A stretch of DNA of 64,000 bases from a virus, in IMG/VR virus record IMGVR_UViG_3300037963_003719, positions 1-64,000 of that record. The stretch is one strand, 5' to 3'. Shown here piece by piece: positions 54,520 to 62,817 of this stretch. The notes below the pieces were generated by a model. It was not told the DNA's origin. It ran no database searches and saw only the letters and a list, made by a program, of their open reading frames with translations. The position numbers and the translations under genes were made by a program. Each line of letters starts with the position of its first letter. Position 1 is the stretch's first letter.

Positions 54520-54675
54520 ATGGCGTTGACATCAACTGAAAAACTTAAGATATGCGAAGGGTGTGAATTTTATAAAAAGTCAACAAAACAATGTAGATTA
54601 TGTGGATGTTTCATGCCATTGAAAACACTTTTTCCTGGTATGAGTTGTCCTGATTCACCCCCGAAATGGCAATGA
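54520..54675 (+). CDS. Zinc-ribbon microprotein 1
   Basis: A 51-aa protein with six cysteines: C12 and C15 (ICEGC), C25, C28 and C30 (CRLCGCFMPLK) and C43 (SCP). Two CxxC pairs make a zinc ribbon likely. The core CRLCGCFMPLK and the end CPDSPPKW match the next gene (CRVCGCFMPLK, CPEKKW), so the two are tandem duplicates. I associate this family with DUF6171-type proteins; function is unknown. It starts four bases after the previous stop and overlaps the next gene. Confidence 0.78.
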   Translation: MALTSTEKLKICEGCEFYKKSTKQCRLCGCFMPLKTLFPGMSCPDSPPKWQ

Positions 54676-54869
54676 ATCTGAAAGATTATTTAAGTAGGTC
54701 AAAACCTAAAAAGAAAGTAGAGTTTACACCACCAAATAAAAAATTAGAGATCTGTAGATCATGTGATAAATTTATTCGTGCTACTCAGATGTGTAGAGTG
54801 TGTGGTTGTTTTATGCCATTAAAGGTAGTAACTCCTTTACCATGTCCTGAAAAGAAATGGATTTATTAA
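54666..54869 (+). CDS. Zinc-ribbon microprotein 2 (paralog of previous)
   Basis: A 67-aa protein with an N-terminal basic leader (SRSKPKKKVEFTPPNKK) and a zinc ribbon: C30, C33, C43, C46, C48 and C60. It differs from its neighbour by the leader. Two starts are possible: ATG 54666, or ATG 54672, which forms a classical ATGA overlap with the preceding stop and may be the real start (65 aa). It lies one base before gp17, so it might be a regulator or cofactor in the terminase cluster; this is inference. Confidence 0.76.
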   Translation: MAMNLKDYLSRSKPKKKVEFTPPNKKLEICRSCDKFIRATQMCRVCGCFMPLKVVTPLPCPEKKWIY

Positions 54870-54870
54870 T

Positions 54871-56565
54871 ATGACTAAATTAAAACAAAGCGAAATCTAT
54901 CTTGGCAACCCTAATCTAAAGAAAGTTGGTGTACAAATCAACTTTACACCTGATCAGATTAAGGAGTATTTAAAATGCAAAAAAGATCCTGTCTACTTTG
55001 CTAAAACCTATTGTAAGATTGTATCTCTTGATGAGGGTCTAGTCCCTTTCAATCTATATGATTTCCAGGAAGACATGGTTCGCCGCTTCCATGAAAACAG
55101 ATTTAATATTGCAAAGTTGCCACGACAGACGGGTAAATCAACCACTGTTGTGGCATATTTGATGCACTATGCGTTGTTCAATGACAACGTTAACATTGGT
55201 ATCCTAGCAAACAAAGCACCAACTGCAAGAGAACTGCTAGGAAGGTTACAACTTGCATATGAGAACTTGCCTGAATGGTTGCAGCAGGGTATCATTGCAT
55301 GGAACAAAGGATCTATGGAGCTTGAGAATGGCAGTAAAATTTTGGCATCTTCTACATCTGCAAGTGCTGTCCGAGGTATGTCGTTTAACATCATCTTCCT
55401 CGATGAATTTGCGTTCATTCCAAACCATATTGCAGAGCAATTCTTTTCCTCTGTTTATCCTACTATTTCTTCTGGTAAAAGCACAAAAGTCATAATCATC
55501 TCCACTCCAAATGGAATGAACATGTTCTACAAGTTATGGCATGATGCTGAACTTGGTAGAAACGAATATGTTACAACTGAAGTTCACTGGTCTCAAGTTC
55601 CTGGAAGGGATGAGAACTGGAAAGAACAAACGATTGCCAACACATCTCTACGTCAGTTCACACAAGAGTTTGAGTGTGAGTTCTTAGGATCTGTTGACAC
55701 ACTAATCTCTGCTGCAAAGTTGAGATCCATGTCATATGATGAACCACTTCATGCCAGCAAAGGATTAAAGATATACGAGAACCCCATTCCAGAACATGAG
55801 TATCTCATGACGGTTGACGTTTCACGTGGAACCAATAATGATTACTCTGCATTTATTCTGTATGATATTACAACTGTACCATATAAAGTTGTAGGTGTTT
55901 ACAGAAACAATGAGATTAAACCTATGTTGTTCCCAAACATAATTAATCAAGTTGCTCTTAATTATAATAAAGCATTTATCCTTGTCGAAGTAAATGATAT
56001 TGGAGATCAGGTAGCATCAATCTTGCAGTATGATCTTGAGAATGAAAACCTTCTCATGTGTGCAATGAGAGGTCGTGCTGGGCAATTAGTTGGTCAAGGA
56101 TTTTCTGGATCTAAAACTCAATTAGGAGTTAAGACAAGCACAACAGTTAAGAAAATTGGTTGCTCTAACTTAAAGCAATTGATTGAAGCAGATAAATTAC
56201 TTGTCAATGATTATGATATTATCTCAGAACTAACTACCTTTATTCAAAAGAAACAATCGTTTGAGGCAGAGGAAGGTTGTAACGATGACCTTGCAATGTG
56301 TCTGGTTATCTTTGCATGGTTAGTTGCACAAGATTACTTTAAAGAAATGACGGACAATGATGTTCGTAAAAGGTTATATGAAGAACAGAAAAATCAAATT
56401 GATCAAGATATGGCACCATTTGGTTTTATTGACGATGGTCTAACCGACTATGAATCAGTTGATACTGAAGGTAATGTTTGGTATATTGCTGAAGATGGGA
56501 CTGGTAAATTTTCAGATAGTGCTAGTGAATATGGAGAACTTAATTATATGTGGGAGTATAGATAA
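54871..56565 (+). CDS. 17: Terminase large subunit gp17
   Basis: A 564-aa protein (T4 gp17 is 610 aa), the DNA packaging motor with ATPase and headful nuclease. Walker A is LPRQTGKST (83-91, K89); Walker B is NIIFLDEF (173-180) with catalytic E179; the coupling motif is STPNG (211-215). The RuvC-like nuclease shows VDVSRG (D316), LVEVND (E373) and GCNDDLAMC (D472/D473). The D316-E373 spacing of 57 equals that of T4 D401-E458. It is complete and intact. The stop overlaps the following zinc-ribbon gene (TAATG). Confidence 0.96.
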   Translation: MTKLKQSEIYLGNPNLKKVGVQINFTPDQIKEYLKCKKDPVYFAKTYCKIVSLDEGLVPFNLYDFQEDMVRRFHENRFNIAKLPRQTGKSTTVVAYLMHYALFNDNVNIGILANKAPTARELLGRLQLAYENLPEWLQQGIIAWNKGSMELENGSKILASSTSASAVRGMSFNIIFLDEFAFIPNHIAEQFFSSVYPTISSGKSTKVIIISTPNGMNMFYKLWHDAELGRNEYVTTEVHWSQVPGRDENWKEQTIANTSLRQFTQEFECEFLGSVDTLISAAKLRSMSYDEPLHASKGLKIYENPIPEHEYLMTVDVSRGTNNDYSAFILYDITTVPYKVVGVYRNNEIKPMLFPNIINQVALNYNKAFILVEVNDIGDQVASILQYDLENENLLMCAMRGRAGQLVGQGFSGSKTQLGVKTSTTVKKIGCSNLKQLIEADKLLVNDYDIISELTTFIQKKQSFEAEEGCNDDLAMCLVIFAWLVAQDYFKEMTDNDVRKRLYEEQKNQIDQDMAPFGFIDDGLTDYESVDTEGNVWYIAEDGTGKFSDSASEYGELNYMWEYR

Positions 56566-56795
56566 TGGAATTTGAAGATGAGTTTGATTTAAGTCATCTT
56601 CTTTTTAATGAAAGAATATGTCGAACGTGTAAAGAAAAGAAAGATCTACTTACTGATTTTTATCTAATACGTAAAAATAGTAAGGGATTACCCTCTGCAT
56701 ATTCTTACGAGTGTAAACGATGTACAAAATTGAGGGTAGCAAATACTAGAAGAAACAAATATGATGTAGGAAATTGGAACTATCCTGACTGGTAG
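56565..56795 (+). CDS. Zinc-ribbon small protein after terminase
   Basis: A 76-aa protein with two CxxC pairs, C19/C22 (RICRTC) and C50/C53 (YECKRC), and a conserved-looking end (NWNYPDW). The pattern resembles the cysteine half of recombination endonuclease VII or HNH-type zinc modules but lacks the catalytic histidines, so an enzyme call is not justified. It is coupled to gp17 by a one-base overlap. It is the third zinc-ribbon microprotein flanking gp17. Function is unknown. Confidence 0.72.
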   Translation: MEFEDEFDLSHLLFNERICRTCKEKKDLLTDFYLIRKNSKGLPSAYSYECKRCTKLRVANTRRNKYDVGNWNYPDW

Positions 56796-56836
56796 AGTGT
56801 TCATGCACTGTTTCCCCTCTGAAAAGAGTCAAAATC

Positions 56837-56843
56837 ATAAATA
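56837..56843 (+). promoter_or_regulatory. T4-type late promoter (ATAAATA) for gp18
   Basis: CATAAATA in the 84-base gap before gp18. The gap holds no gene. A TAGGAGA ribosome site follows 7 bases before the gp18 ATG. Confidence 0.72.
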
Positions 56844-56879
56844 TTTTTAGAAAATATGACACATTCTTAGGAGATAAAC

Positions 56880-59624
56880 ATGGCGATTTTACGCTCACCT
56901 GGGGTTGTCGTTAGGGAGAAAGACCTAACCAACGGCAGAGCGGATATTACTAACGCAAATCTTGCTGGTTTTTCCGCACCATTTTTAAAAGGTCCTATTG
57001 GAGAAGCAGTAACTATCTCCAACGAAAACGAATTAATCCAAACTTTTGGAGAACCATCAACAGCAAACGCTGACTATTGGTTATCTGGAACTAACTTCCT
57101 CAACTACGGAGGACAACTTTCAGTAGTCAGAACTGACTCTGATGACCTCTTTAACTCAGTCGCTAGAGTCGGTAACTCACTGAGTGCAATTACCGTTACG
57201 AACCCTACAACAAACGGTAAGTATGTAAGTGCTCCTGCTGTTACTTTCGTTGGTGGTGGCGGTTCTAATGCTGAGGCAACTGCACTGATCGATGCTAATG
57301 GTAAAGTAACCTCAATCAATATCACAAATACTGGTAGTGGATTTACTTCTGCTCCAACTGTTGAAATTGCTCCTGTAGGTACAACTGCTCTTGCAACCGC
57401 TGCTCAAGGAACAACTGCTACAGCAACTGCTGCTGCAGGTAACTTGAATTCTGGTGCATTGACTGGTACAGCAACAATCACCCTTGCAGGTTCTGGATAT
57501 TCTTCCGCTCCTAATATCACCGTATCAGGTGGTGGTGGCGCTGGTGGAACTGGAATTGCTACCGTAGTTAACGGTCAGATTACATCTGTTGCACTTTCTG
57601 GTGGTTCAGGTTATACCTCAGCACCAACTCTTGATATTGAAGATCCAACTGGTGTTGTTGTTACTATCACTTCTTCTGGTACTAACTACGATCCTACTGG
57701 AACATATAACGTTAACGTTTCTGGTGGTTCTACTGTTGGTGGTGCTACTTTCTCTGGTACTTTGGTTGTAAACCAGAGTGGAGAGGTTACTGGAGTAAAC
57801 GTTGCTAGTAATGCAGATTTCGGTAACTACTCTAGTTTTTCTGGTGTAACACCAGTCATCCCTGCTGCTGGTACAACTGCCCTGGCAACTGCAACCATTG
57901 CTGCAGATCCAATTAAGATTTCTAGAAATGAGGTTTATGAAGCATCTTATTCTGGTAATACTAGTGGTTGGTTATATGCTTCTAGATCTGCTGGTTCATG
58001 GGGTAATTCTTTAAGAGTTTGTACTGTTGACCGTGGTCCTCAGCAATCACTTTATCTGACAACTAATCCTACAGCACCTGCTGCAGGTACTTTCGTTACC
58101 TCAGGTATTAAAAAAGGTAAGGTCATTGACACTTCCAATGGCACTGACGGAAATCTGATCGTTCACGTTGTTATCGTTGATAGCACAAATAACGATTCAT
58201 ACGTTTCTTGGCCACAATCAAATCAGAAGTTTGCTGATTCTGATGCAGTCACCATGGGTGGTGTATCATATACACTCAAATCATCTTCTGGTGTTGATGA
58301 CGGTGGTGAGTGGTATTTAAAGAAAGAACTGTATGAAGGTTCTGGTGTTCTGTGGAACTCAATCGCCGCAAGACCAGGAAGTAGTGACGACTCCATTGAA
58401 TTCTTCGGAAGCATTTATGGTTATGATAGCATTCACGTTGCAATCGTCGATGAAGATGGTCTGATCTCAGGTGCAAAGAATTCAATTCTTGAAGCTTGGA
58501 CTTACATGTCTAAAGCAAACAATGCTAGAGGTCCACAAGGTGGTTCTAATTACTACAAGAAAGTTATTTCTTCTGGTAGTCAGTATGTTTATGTTGGCGA
58601 CACTGCATTTGAATATCAAGAAAAAACTGCAGCATTTGAACCAGTTGGCGCTAAGTCAAACTCACTGACAGGTGGTGCAAACTATAACCTCCTTGCTAGT
58701 GGAGAGTTCGATTGTTCAGTATCAGAAATTACTGCAGGTTATTCAATCTTCACTGATACTGACAACACTTCCCTTGACTACATCATCATGGGTCCTGGAA
58801 TGTATAATGAGGCAGACACTCTGCAAAAACTCAGTTTCATTTCTGGTATCGCTGCTGCAAGAAAAGATTGTATTGCTTTTGGTTCCCCACACAAAGGAGC
58901 TATTATTTCCTCTAGTGGAACCGCTCTTTCTAATAACGATATTGTTAGAAACATTAAGGCGTTCTACAATGCTGTAGGAAGTAGTTCTTATCTGGTTCTT
59001 GATGGAAACTACAAGTACGTCTATGATCGTTGGAACGATGTATATCGTTACATTCCTTGCAACACTGACGTTGCTGGTCTGGTAGCAGACACCGCAATTA
59101 GAAACGAACCATGGTTCTCACCTGCTGGTTTCTCCAGAGGTGGTATCCGTAACCTGGCAAAACTTGCTTGGAACCCAGGCAAATCAGATAGAGATGAACT
59201 CTATGCAAATAGAATTAATCCTATCGCAACATTCCCTGGTCAAGGTGCAGTTCTCTTCGGAGACAAGACCGCACTCTCTAACCCATCTGCTTTTGACAGA
59301 ATCAACGTTCGTAAGTTGTTCCTGGTTGTTGAGAGGGCAATTGAGCAAGCAGCGAAAGCACAACTCTTTGAGATTAACGACGAGACCACAAGAAACGTTT
59401 TCAGGTCTATTGTTGAACCATTCCTTCGTGATGTTCAAGCAAGAAGAGGAATCACCGATTTCTTAGTTGTCTGTGATGACACGAATAACACTCCTGCTGT
59501 TGTTGATAACAATGAGTTTATGGCAGAAATTTATATCCAACCTGCCCGTTCGATTAACTTCGTAACCTTGACGTTTACTGCGACGAGAACTGGTATCTCC
59601 TTCGACGAGATTATCGGTAGATGA
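56880..59624 (+). CDS. 18: Tail sheath protein gp18 with repeat insertion
   Basis: A 914-aa protein, 255 residues longer than T4 gp18 (659 aa). gp18 forms the contractile sheath. N-terminal LRSPGVVVREKDL and TFGEPSTANADYWLSG, and C-terminal FDRINVRKLFLVVERAIEQA and NFVTLTFTATRTGISFDEI, match T4 gp18 closely. The extra length is a glycine-rich repeat insertion at about residues 101-342, in the region of T4 domain I, which as I recall faces outward. T4 gp18 has one similar unit (GSNYAVGDKITV) there, so this looks like an expansion of an existing element. It has its own late promoter and a good ribosome site. Confidence 0.95.
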   Translation: MAILRSPGVVVREKDLTNGRADITNANLAGFSAPFLKGPIGEAVTISNENELIQTFGEPSTANADYWLSGTNFLNYGGQLSVVRTDSDDLFNSVARVGNSLSAITVTNPTTNGKYVSAPAVTFVGGGGSNAEATALIDANGKVTSINITNTGSGFTSAPTVEIAPVGTTALATAAQGTTATATAAAGNLNSGALTGTATITLAGSGYSSAPNITVSGGGGAGGTGIATVVNGQITSVALSGGSGYTSAPTLDIEDPTGVVVTITSSGTNYDPTGTYNVNVSGGSTVGGATFSGTLVVNQSGEVTGVNVASNADFGNYSSFSGVTPVIPAAGTTALATATIAADPIKISRNEVYEASYSGNTSGWLYASRSAGSWGNSLRVCTVDRGPQQSLYLTTNPTAPAAGTFVTSGIKKGKVIDTSNGTDGNLIVHVVIVDSTNNDSYVSWPQSNQKFADSDAVTMGGVSYTLKSSSGVDDGGEWYLKKELYEGSGVLWNSIAARPGSSDDSIEFFGSIYGYDSIHVAIVDEDGLISGAKNSILEAWTYMSKANNARGPQGGSNYYKKVISSGSQYVYVGDTAFEYQEKTAAFEPVGAKSNSLTGGANYNLLASGEFDCSVSEITAGYSIFTDTDNTSLDYIIMGPGMYNEADTLQKLSFISGIAAARKDCIAFGSPHKGAIISSSGTALSNNDIVRNIKAFYNAVGSSSYLVLDGNYKYVYDRWNDVYRYIPCNTDVAGLVADTAIRNEPWFSPAGFSRGGIRNLAKLAWNPGKSDRDELYANRINPIATFPGQGAVLFGDKTALSNPSAFDRINVRKLFLVVERAIEQAAKAQLFEINDETTRNVFRSIVEPFLRDVQARRGITDFLVVCDDTNNTPAVVDNNEFMAEIYIQPARSINFVTLTFTATRTGISFDEIIGR
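57181..57905 (+). repeat. Glycine-rich 'GGSGY..AP' repeat expansion in gp18
   Basis: About six units encode motifs such as GKYVSAPAVTFVGGGG, GSGFTSAPTVEIAP, GSGYSSAPNITVSGGGG, GGSGYTSAPTLDI, GTNYDPTGTYNV and a final Ser-rich unit; TTALATA flanks the block on both sides (GTTALATAAQG and GTTALATATIA). Confidence 0.8.
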
Positions 59625-59634
59625 TCATTAGATA

Positions 59635-59641
59635 ATAAATA
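59635..59641 (+). promoter_or_regulatory. T4-type late promoter (ATAAATA) for gp19
   Basis: AATAAATA in the 38-base gap between gp18 and gp19, 21 bases before the gp19 ATG; a GGGAGA ribosome site lies between. Confidence 0.72.
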
Positions 59642-59662
59642 AATTTACGGGAGACACAACCA

Positions 59663-60328
59663 ATGGCAAACATTAACCAGTTCAAATCTAGATTACAGGG
59701 CGGCGTTCGCCCTAATCTATTCCAAGTAGATATCACATTCCCTGAGGCATCTTTTGATCTTGGAAGTATTAAAAACCCTTCAGGTTTAACTGAGGCAGGT
59801 AGATTCCTCTGCAGATCTGCACAGATTCCTGCAGCAAACCAAGGACTTATTGAAGTACCTTTCAGAGGTCGCTTCCTTAAGATTCCTGGTGACAGAACCT
59901 TTGAACCTTGGACTGCTACTTTCTACAACACCACAGATTTCGATCTGAGAGCAGCATTTGAGCAGTGGATCAACATCGGTAACAAAACTGATGAAGCACT
60001 GGGAACTTATAACTTCGGTTCTGAAGGTTCCTTCGCTCAGTATTTCCAGGACATCACAATTAGACAACTGGACAAAAACCCAGAATCTAAGGGAAATGTA
60101 ACAAAAGGCGGTGGTGTAAATAAAGTACTTAGAGAGTACAAACTTGTAGGTGCTTGGCCAACTTCTGTTGGTGCAATTAACCTTGCATATGACAGCAACG
60201 ATCAGATTGAAGAATTTGACGTTGAGTTCCAATATCAGTATCTTGATGCTGGTGAGAAGAACTTCCAAGTCGGTAATGGTGAATTCACCAAACTGAGAAA
60301 CGTAGGTTCTACCACAAGTGCAGGTTAA
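59663..60328 (+). CDS. 19: Tail tube protein gp19
   Basis: A 221-aa protein (T4 gp19 is 163 aa; cyanophage versions are longer). gp19 hexamers stack into the tail tube inside the sheath. The N-terminus INQFKSRLQGGVRPNLFQVD and the motifs FLCRSAQIPAANQGLIEVPF and DRTFEPWTATFYNTTDFDLR are diagnostic for T4-like tubes. The C-terminal DQIEEFDVEFQYQYLDAGE completes the beta fold. It sits between gp18 and gp20 with its own late promoter. Confidence 0.94.
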   Translation: MANINQFKSRLQGGVRPNLFQVDITFPEASFDLGSIKNPSGLTEAGRFLCRSAQIPAANQGLIEVPFRGRFLKIPGDRTFEPWTATFYNTTDFDLRAAFEQWINIGNKTDEALGTYNFGSEGSFAQYFQDITIRQLDKNPESKGNVTKGGGVNKVLREYKLVGAWPTSVGAINLAYDSNDQIEEFDVEFQYQYLDAGEKNFQVGNGEFTKLRNVGSTTSAG

Positions 60329-60336
60329 TTAAAGTG

Positions 60337-60343
60337 ATAAATA
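60337..60343 (+). promoter_or_regulatory. T4-type late promoter (ATAAATA) for gp20
   Basis: GATAAATA in the gap between gp19 and gp20. The last bases of the element overlap the hairpin at 60341-60366. Confidence 0.68.
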
Positions 60344-60366
60344 GAGTAACGGTCCAGTTACTCTAT
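60341..60366 (+). other. Perfect hairpin in the gp20 leader
   Basis: ATAGAGTAAC (60341-60350) pairs with GTTACTCTAT (60357-60366), a perfect 10-bp stem with the six-base loop GGTCCA. It ends seven bases before the gp20 ATG. No T tract follows, so a terminator is unlikely. Confidence 0.7.
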
Positions 60367-60373
60367 ATTTGGA

Positions 60374-61984
60374 ATGGCGCAATTATTTGGATTTTCAATT
60401 AAAGATGAAGATCTCAAGAAGGGGGCGAAGGCAGCTACGTCCCCTGTTCCACCTACAGACAATGACGCTAGTTCGACCATCACTCCTTACGGGGGATGGT
60501 TTGGTCATTATGTAGATCTTGATGATACTAAAAAACGTGACGAGATTAATCTCATCCGTCGTTATAGAGAAATGGCACTTGCTCCAGAAGTGGACAGTGC
60601 GATTGAAGATGTAACAAACGAAGCGATTGTAACTGATAAGGATGACAGTCCAGTAGAATTAGAACTGTCTAACTTAGAAGTATCAGAATCGATCAAGAAC
60701 CGAATGAGAGAAGAGTTTGATCATATCAAACGTCTTCTTGATTTTGATAAATCTGCACATCAAATCTTCAGACGTTGGTACGTTGATGGTAGATTATTTT
60801 ATCATAAAGTTATCGATCTAGAAGATCCTTCAAAGGGTCTATTAGAACTCCGTTATATTGATCCTCTTAAAATTAAGAAGGTGCGTCTGGTAGAAAAACC
60901 AGCAGTAGACGCAGATCAATTTAACAAATACGACTACGGTAAAGTCACAGAATTTTTTGTTTACAATGCTAAAGGTGTAAACAATACCAACCAAGGAATT
61001 AAAATTGCAAGGGATGCTATTACATACGTAGCATCTGGTATTGTAGACCAGGGTAGAAATATGACCCTGAGTTATTTGCACAAAGCAATCAAGTATCTTA
61101 ATCAATTAAGAATGCTTGAGGACAGCATTGTTATCTACAGATTATCAAGAGCACCCGAGCGTAGAATTTTCTACATCGATGTTGGTAATCTTCCTAAAAT
61201 TAAAGCGGAACAATACCTGCGTGATGTAATGTCACGCTACAGAAATAAGATGGTATATGACTCCAGTACTGGAGAAATCCGTGATGACAAAAAGCATATG
61301 AGTATGCTTGAGGACTTCTGGTTGCCTCGTCGTGAAGGTGGTCGTGGTACAGAAATTACCACACTGCCTGGTGGACAAAACCTTGGTGAACTGACTGACA
61401 TTAAGTATTTCCAAACACAACTTTATAAAGCACTTAATGTTCCTGCTTCTAGATTGGAAAGTGATAAGTCATTTGATTTAGGTAAATCTGAAGAGATCAA
61501 CAGAGACGAAATTAAATTTACAAAGTTTGTAGGTCGTCTCCGTAAAAAGTTCTCTGACCTTCTTCATGACCTTCTTAAAACACAACTGATCCTTAAAGGT
61601 GTAATCACAGTTGAAGATTGGGAAGACATGAAAGAGCACATTCAGTATGATTACCTTTATGATAATCAATTTGCTGAACTTGCTAATCTCGAATTACTTG
61701 AGAAGAAAATGGAAGTCCTTGACAAAGTAGACCTCTATGTTGGCAAGTATTTCTCACAAGATTATGTAATGCGTCAACTCCTGCACTTCACTGAGCAAGA
61801 GATTGAGGAAATGCAGAATCAAATAAATACAGAAATCAAAGCAGGTCAAGTCATTGATCCGCTTGATACGATTGATCAAGAGAAGCAAACTGCTGAAATT
61901 GATATGGAAACTAAGCAAGTTTCTTTAGACAATCTTAAAAATCCCCCTGAACCTAAAACGTCAGGATCCCAAAACACTAAATAA
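60374..61984 (+). CDS. 20: Portal protein gp20
   Basis: A 536-aa protein (T4 gp20 is 524 aa). The dodecameric portal starts prohead assembly and is the gate for DNA. Typical segments are TPYGGWFGHYVDLDDTKKRD, YREMALAPEVDSAIEDVTNE, RRWYVDGRLFYHKVIDLEDP, RLSRAPERRIFYIDVGNLP, and DFWLPRREGGRGTEITTLPG with ALNVPASRLESDKSFDLGK. The C-terminus is charged and probably disordered. It is a standard marker gene of marine T4-like phages. It has a late promoter and a hairpin leader. Confidence 0.96.
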   Translation: MAQLFGFSIKDEDLKKGAKAATSPVPPTDNDASSTITPYGGWFGHYVDLDDTKKRDEINLIRRYREMALAPEVDSAIEDVTNEAIVTDKDDSPVELELSNLEVSESIKNRMREEFDHIKRLLDFDKSAHQIFRRWYVDGRLFYHKVIDLEDPSKGLLELRYIDPLKIKKVRLVEKPAVDADQFNKYDYGKVTEFFVYNAKGVNNTNQGIKIARDAITYVASGIVDQGRNMTLSYLHKAIKYLNQLRMLEDSIVIYRLSRAPERRIFYIDVGNLPKIKAEQYLRDVMSRYRNKMVYDSSTGEIRDDKKHMSMLEDFWLPRREGGRGTEITTLPGGQNLGELTDIKYFQTQLYKALNVPASRLESDKSFDLGKSEEINRDEIKFTKFVGRLRKKFSDLLHDLLKTQLILKGVITVEDWEDMKEHIQYDYLYDNQFAELANLELLEKKMEVLDKVDLYVGKYFSQDYVMRQLLHFTEQEIEEMQNQINTEIKAGQVIDPLDTIDQEKQTAEIDMETKQVSLDNLKNPPEPKTSGSQNTK

Positions 61985-61998
61985 TACCGAGGTTAATT

Positions 61999-62196
61999 AT
62001 GGAACCTACTAAAATCGTGGATATGATCATGAAGGATCAACTTGCTGATGCTTCTGATGCTGTGAAAGATATGATTATGAACAAGGCGGCGCAGATCTTA
62101 ACTCTTGAAAAAGAAAAGGTCGGGCAAAGCATGTTCGCCCATCTAGAAAACGAACCCGAACAGACCGAAGATGAAACTGATCACGGAACAGATTGA
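61999..62196 (+). CDS. Prohead core protein gp67/gp68-like
   Basis: A 65-aa protein: a helical N-terminal half (EPTKIVDMIMKDQLADASDA) and a very acidic tail (NEPEQTEDETDHGTD). Its size, charge and place between gp20 and gp21 match the small prohead core proteins of T4 (gp67, gp68), which are degraded during head maturation. It overlaps the protease gene by 26 bases. The choice between gp67 and gp68 cannot be made by eye. Confidence 0.78.
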   Translation: MEPTKIVDMIMKDQLADASDAVKDMIMNKAAQILTLEKEKVGQSMFAHLENEPEQTEDETDHGTD

Positions 62197-62815
62197 AGCT
62201 GTAGAATTTCTTGTTGAAGAAAGTGGTTCAAAAAAGAATCACTTTATCGAAGGGGTATTTCTTCAAGCGGATATTAAAAATAGAAATGGTAGAGTGTATG
62301 AGATGAACGTTCTTGAAAAAGAAGTTGGTCGTTATACCGAATCTTATATTTCTAAAGATCGTGCTCTTGGAGAACTCGGTCATCCTGAGGGACCTACCGT
62401 TAATTTAGATAGAGTGTCACATAAAATTGTATCACTTCAAAAAGAAGGACATAATTTTATCGGCAAAGCAAAAATCCTTGATACCCCTATGGGCAAGATT
62501 GCTAAAAATCTAATTGATGAAGGTGTTAAATTGGGTGTCTCATCACGTGGTGTTGGATCAATTTCTGAAAGAAATGGTGCATCATATGTCCGTGATGACT
62601 TCATGCTCGCTACTGCTGCAGATATTGTAGCAGATCCATCTGCTCCTGATGCTTTTGTAGAAGGAATTATGGAAGGAAAAGAGTGGGTATGGAACAATGG
62701 CATTCTTACAGAACGTCATATTCAATCCATTAAGAACGGAATTGATGCTGCAACTTTGCATAATCTACAAGAGCGCAAGGTTTCCGCGTTTGCCGAGTTC
62801 TTAAAGGGATTATAA
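62171..62815 (+). CDS. 21: Prohead core scaffold protease gp21
   Basis: A 214-aa protein (T4 gp21 is 212 aa), a serine protease of the herpesvirus-assemblin-like class that cleaves the scaffold and capsid proteins during maturation. Visible motifs are GELGHPEGP (candidate catalytic H71), LGVSSRGVGS (nucleophile S124 or S125) and TAADIVADPSAPDAF (D151). The N-terminus (FIEGVFLQADIKNRNGRVY) is the conserved first strand pair. It overlaps the core protein gene upstream and is followed by a late promoter. Confidence 0.93.
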   Translation: MKLITEQIEAVEFLVEESGSKKNHFIEGVFLQADIKNRNGRVYEMNVLEKEVGRYTESYISKDRALGELGHPEGPTVNLDRVSHKIVSLQKEGHNFIGKAKILDTPMGKIAKNLIDEGVKLGVSSRGVGSISERNGASYVRDDFMLATAADIVADPSAPDAFVEGIMEGKEWVWNNGILTERHIQSIKNGIDAATLHNLQERKVSAFAEFLKGL

Positions 62816-62817
62816 TT

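Noticed and set aside
56565-56795. HNH or endonuclease VII-type nuclease
   Set aside because: Two CxxC pairs are present but the catalytic His/Asn residues of HNH or endonuclease VII are not; it is called only a zinc-ribbon protein.
56796-56879. Short inverted repeats in the gp17-gp18 gap (AGTG/CACT; CTCT-GAAA-AGAG) as a terminator
   Set aside because: The stems are only four base pairs and no T tract follows them directly.
59786-60268. Reverse-strand frame of 160 aa opposite gp19
   Set aside because: Antisense of a certain tail tube gene; no protein-like motif.
61823-61829. ATAAATA within gp20
   Set aside because: Inside codons of the gp20 C-terminal region, more than 160 bases from the next gene; probably chance in AT-rich DNA.
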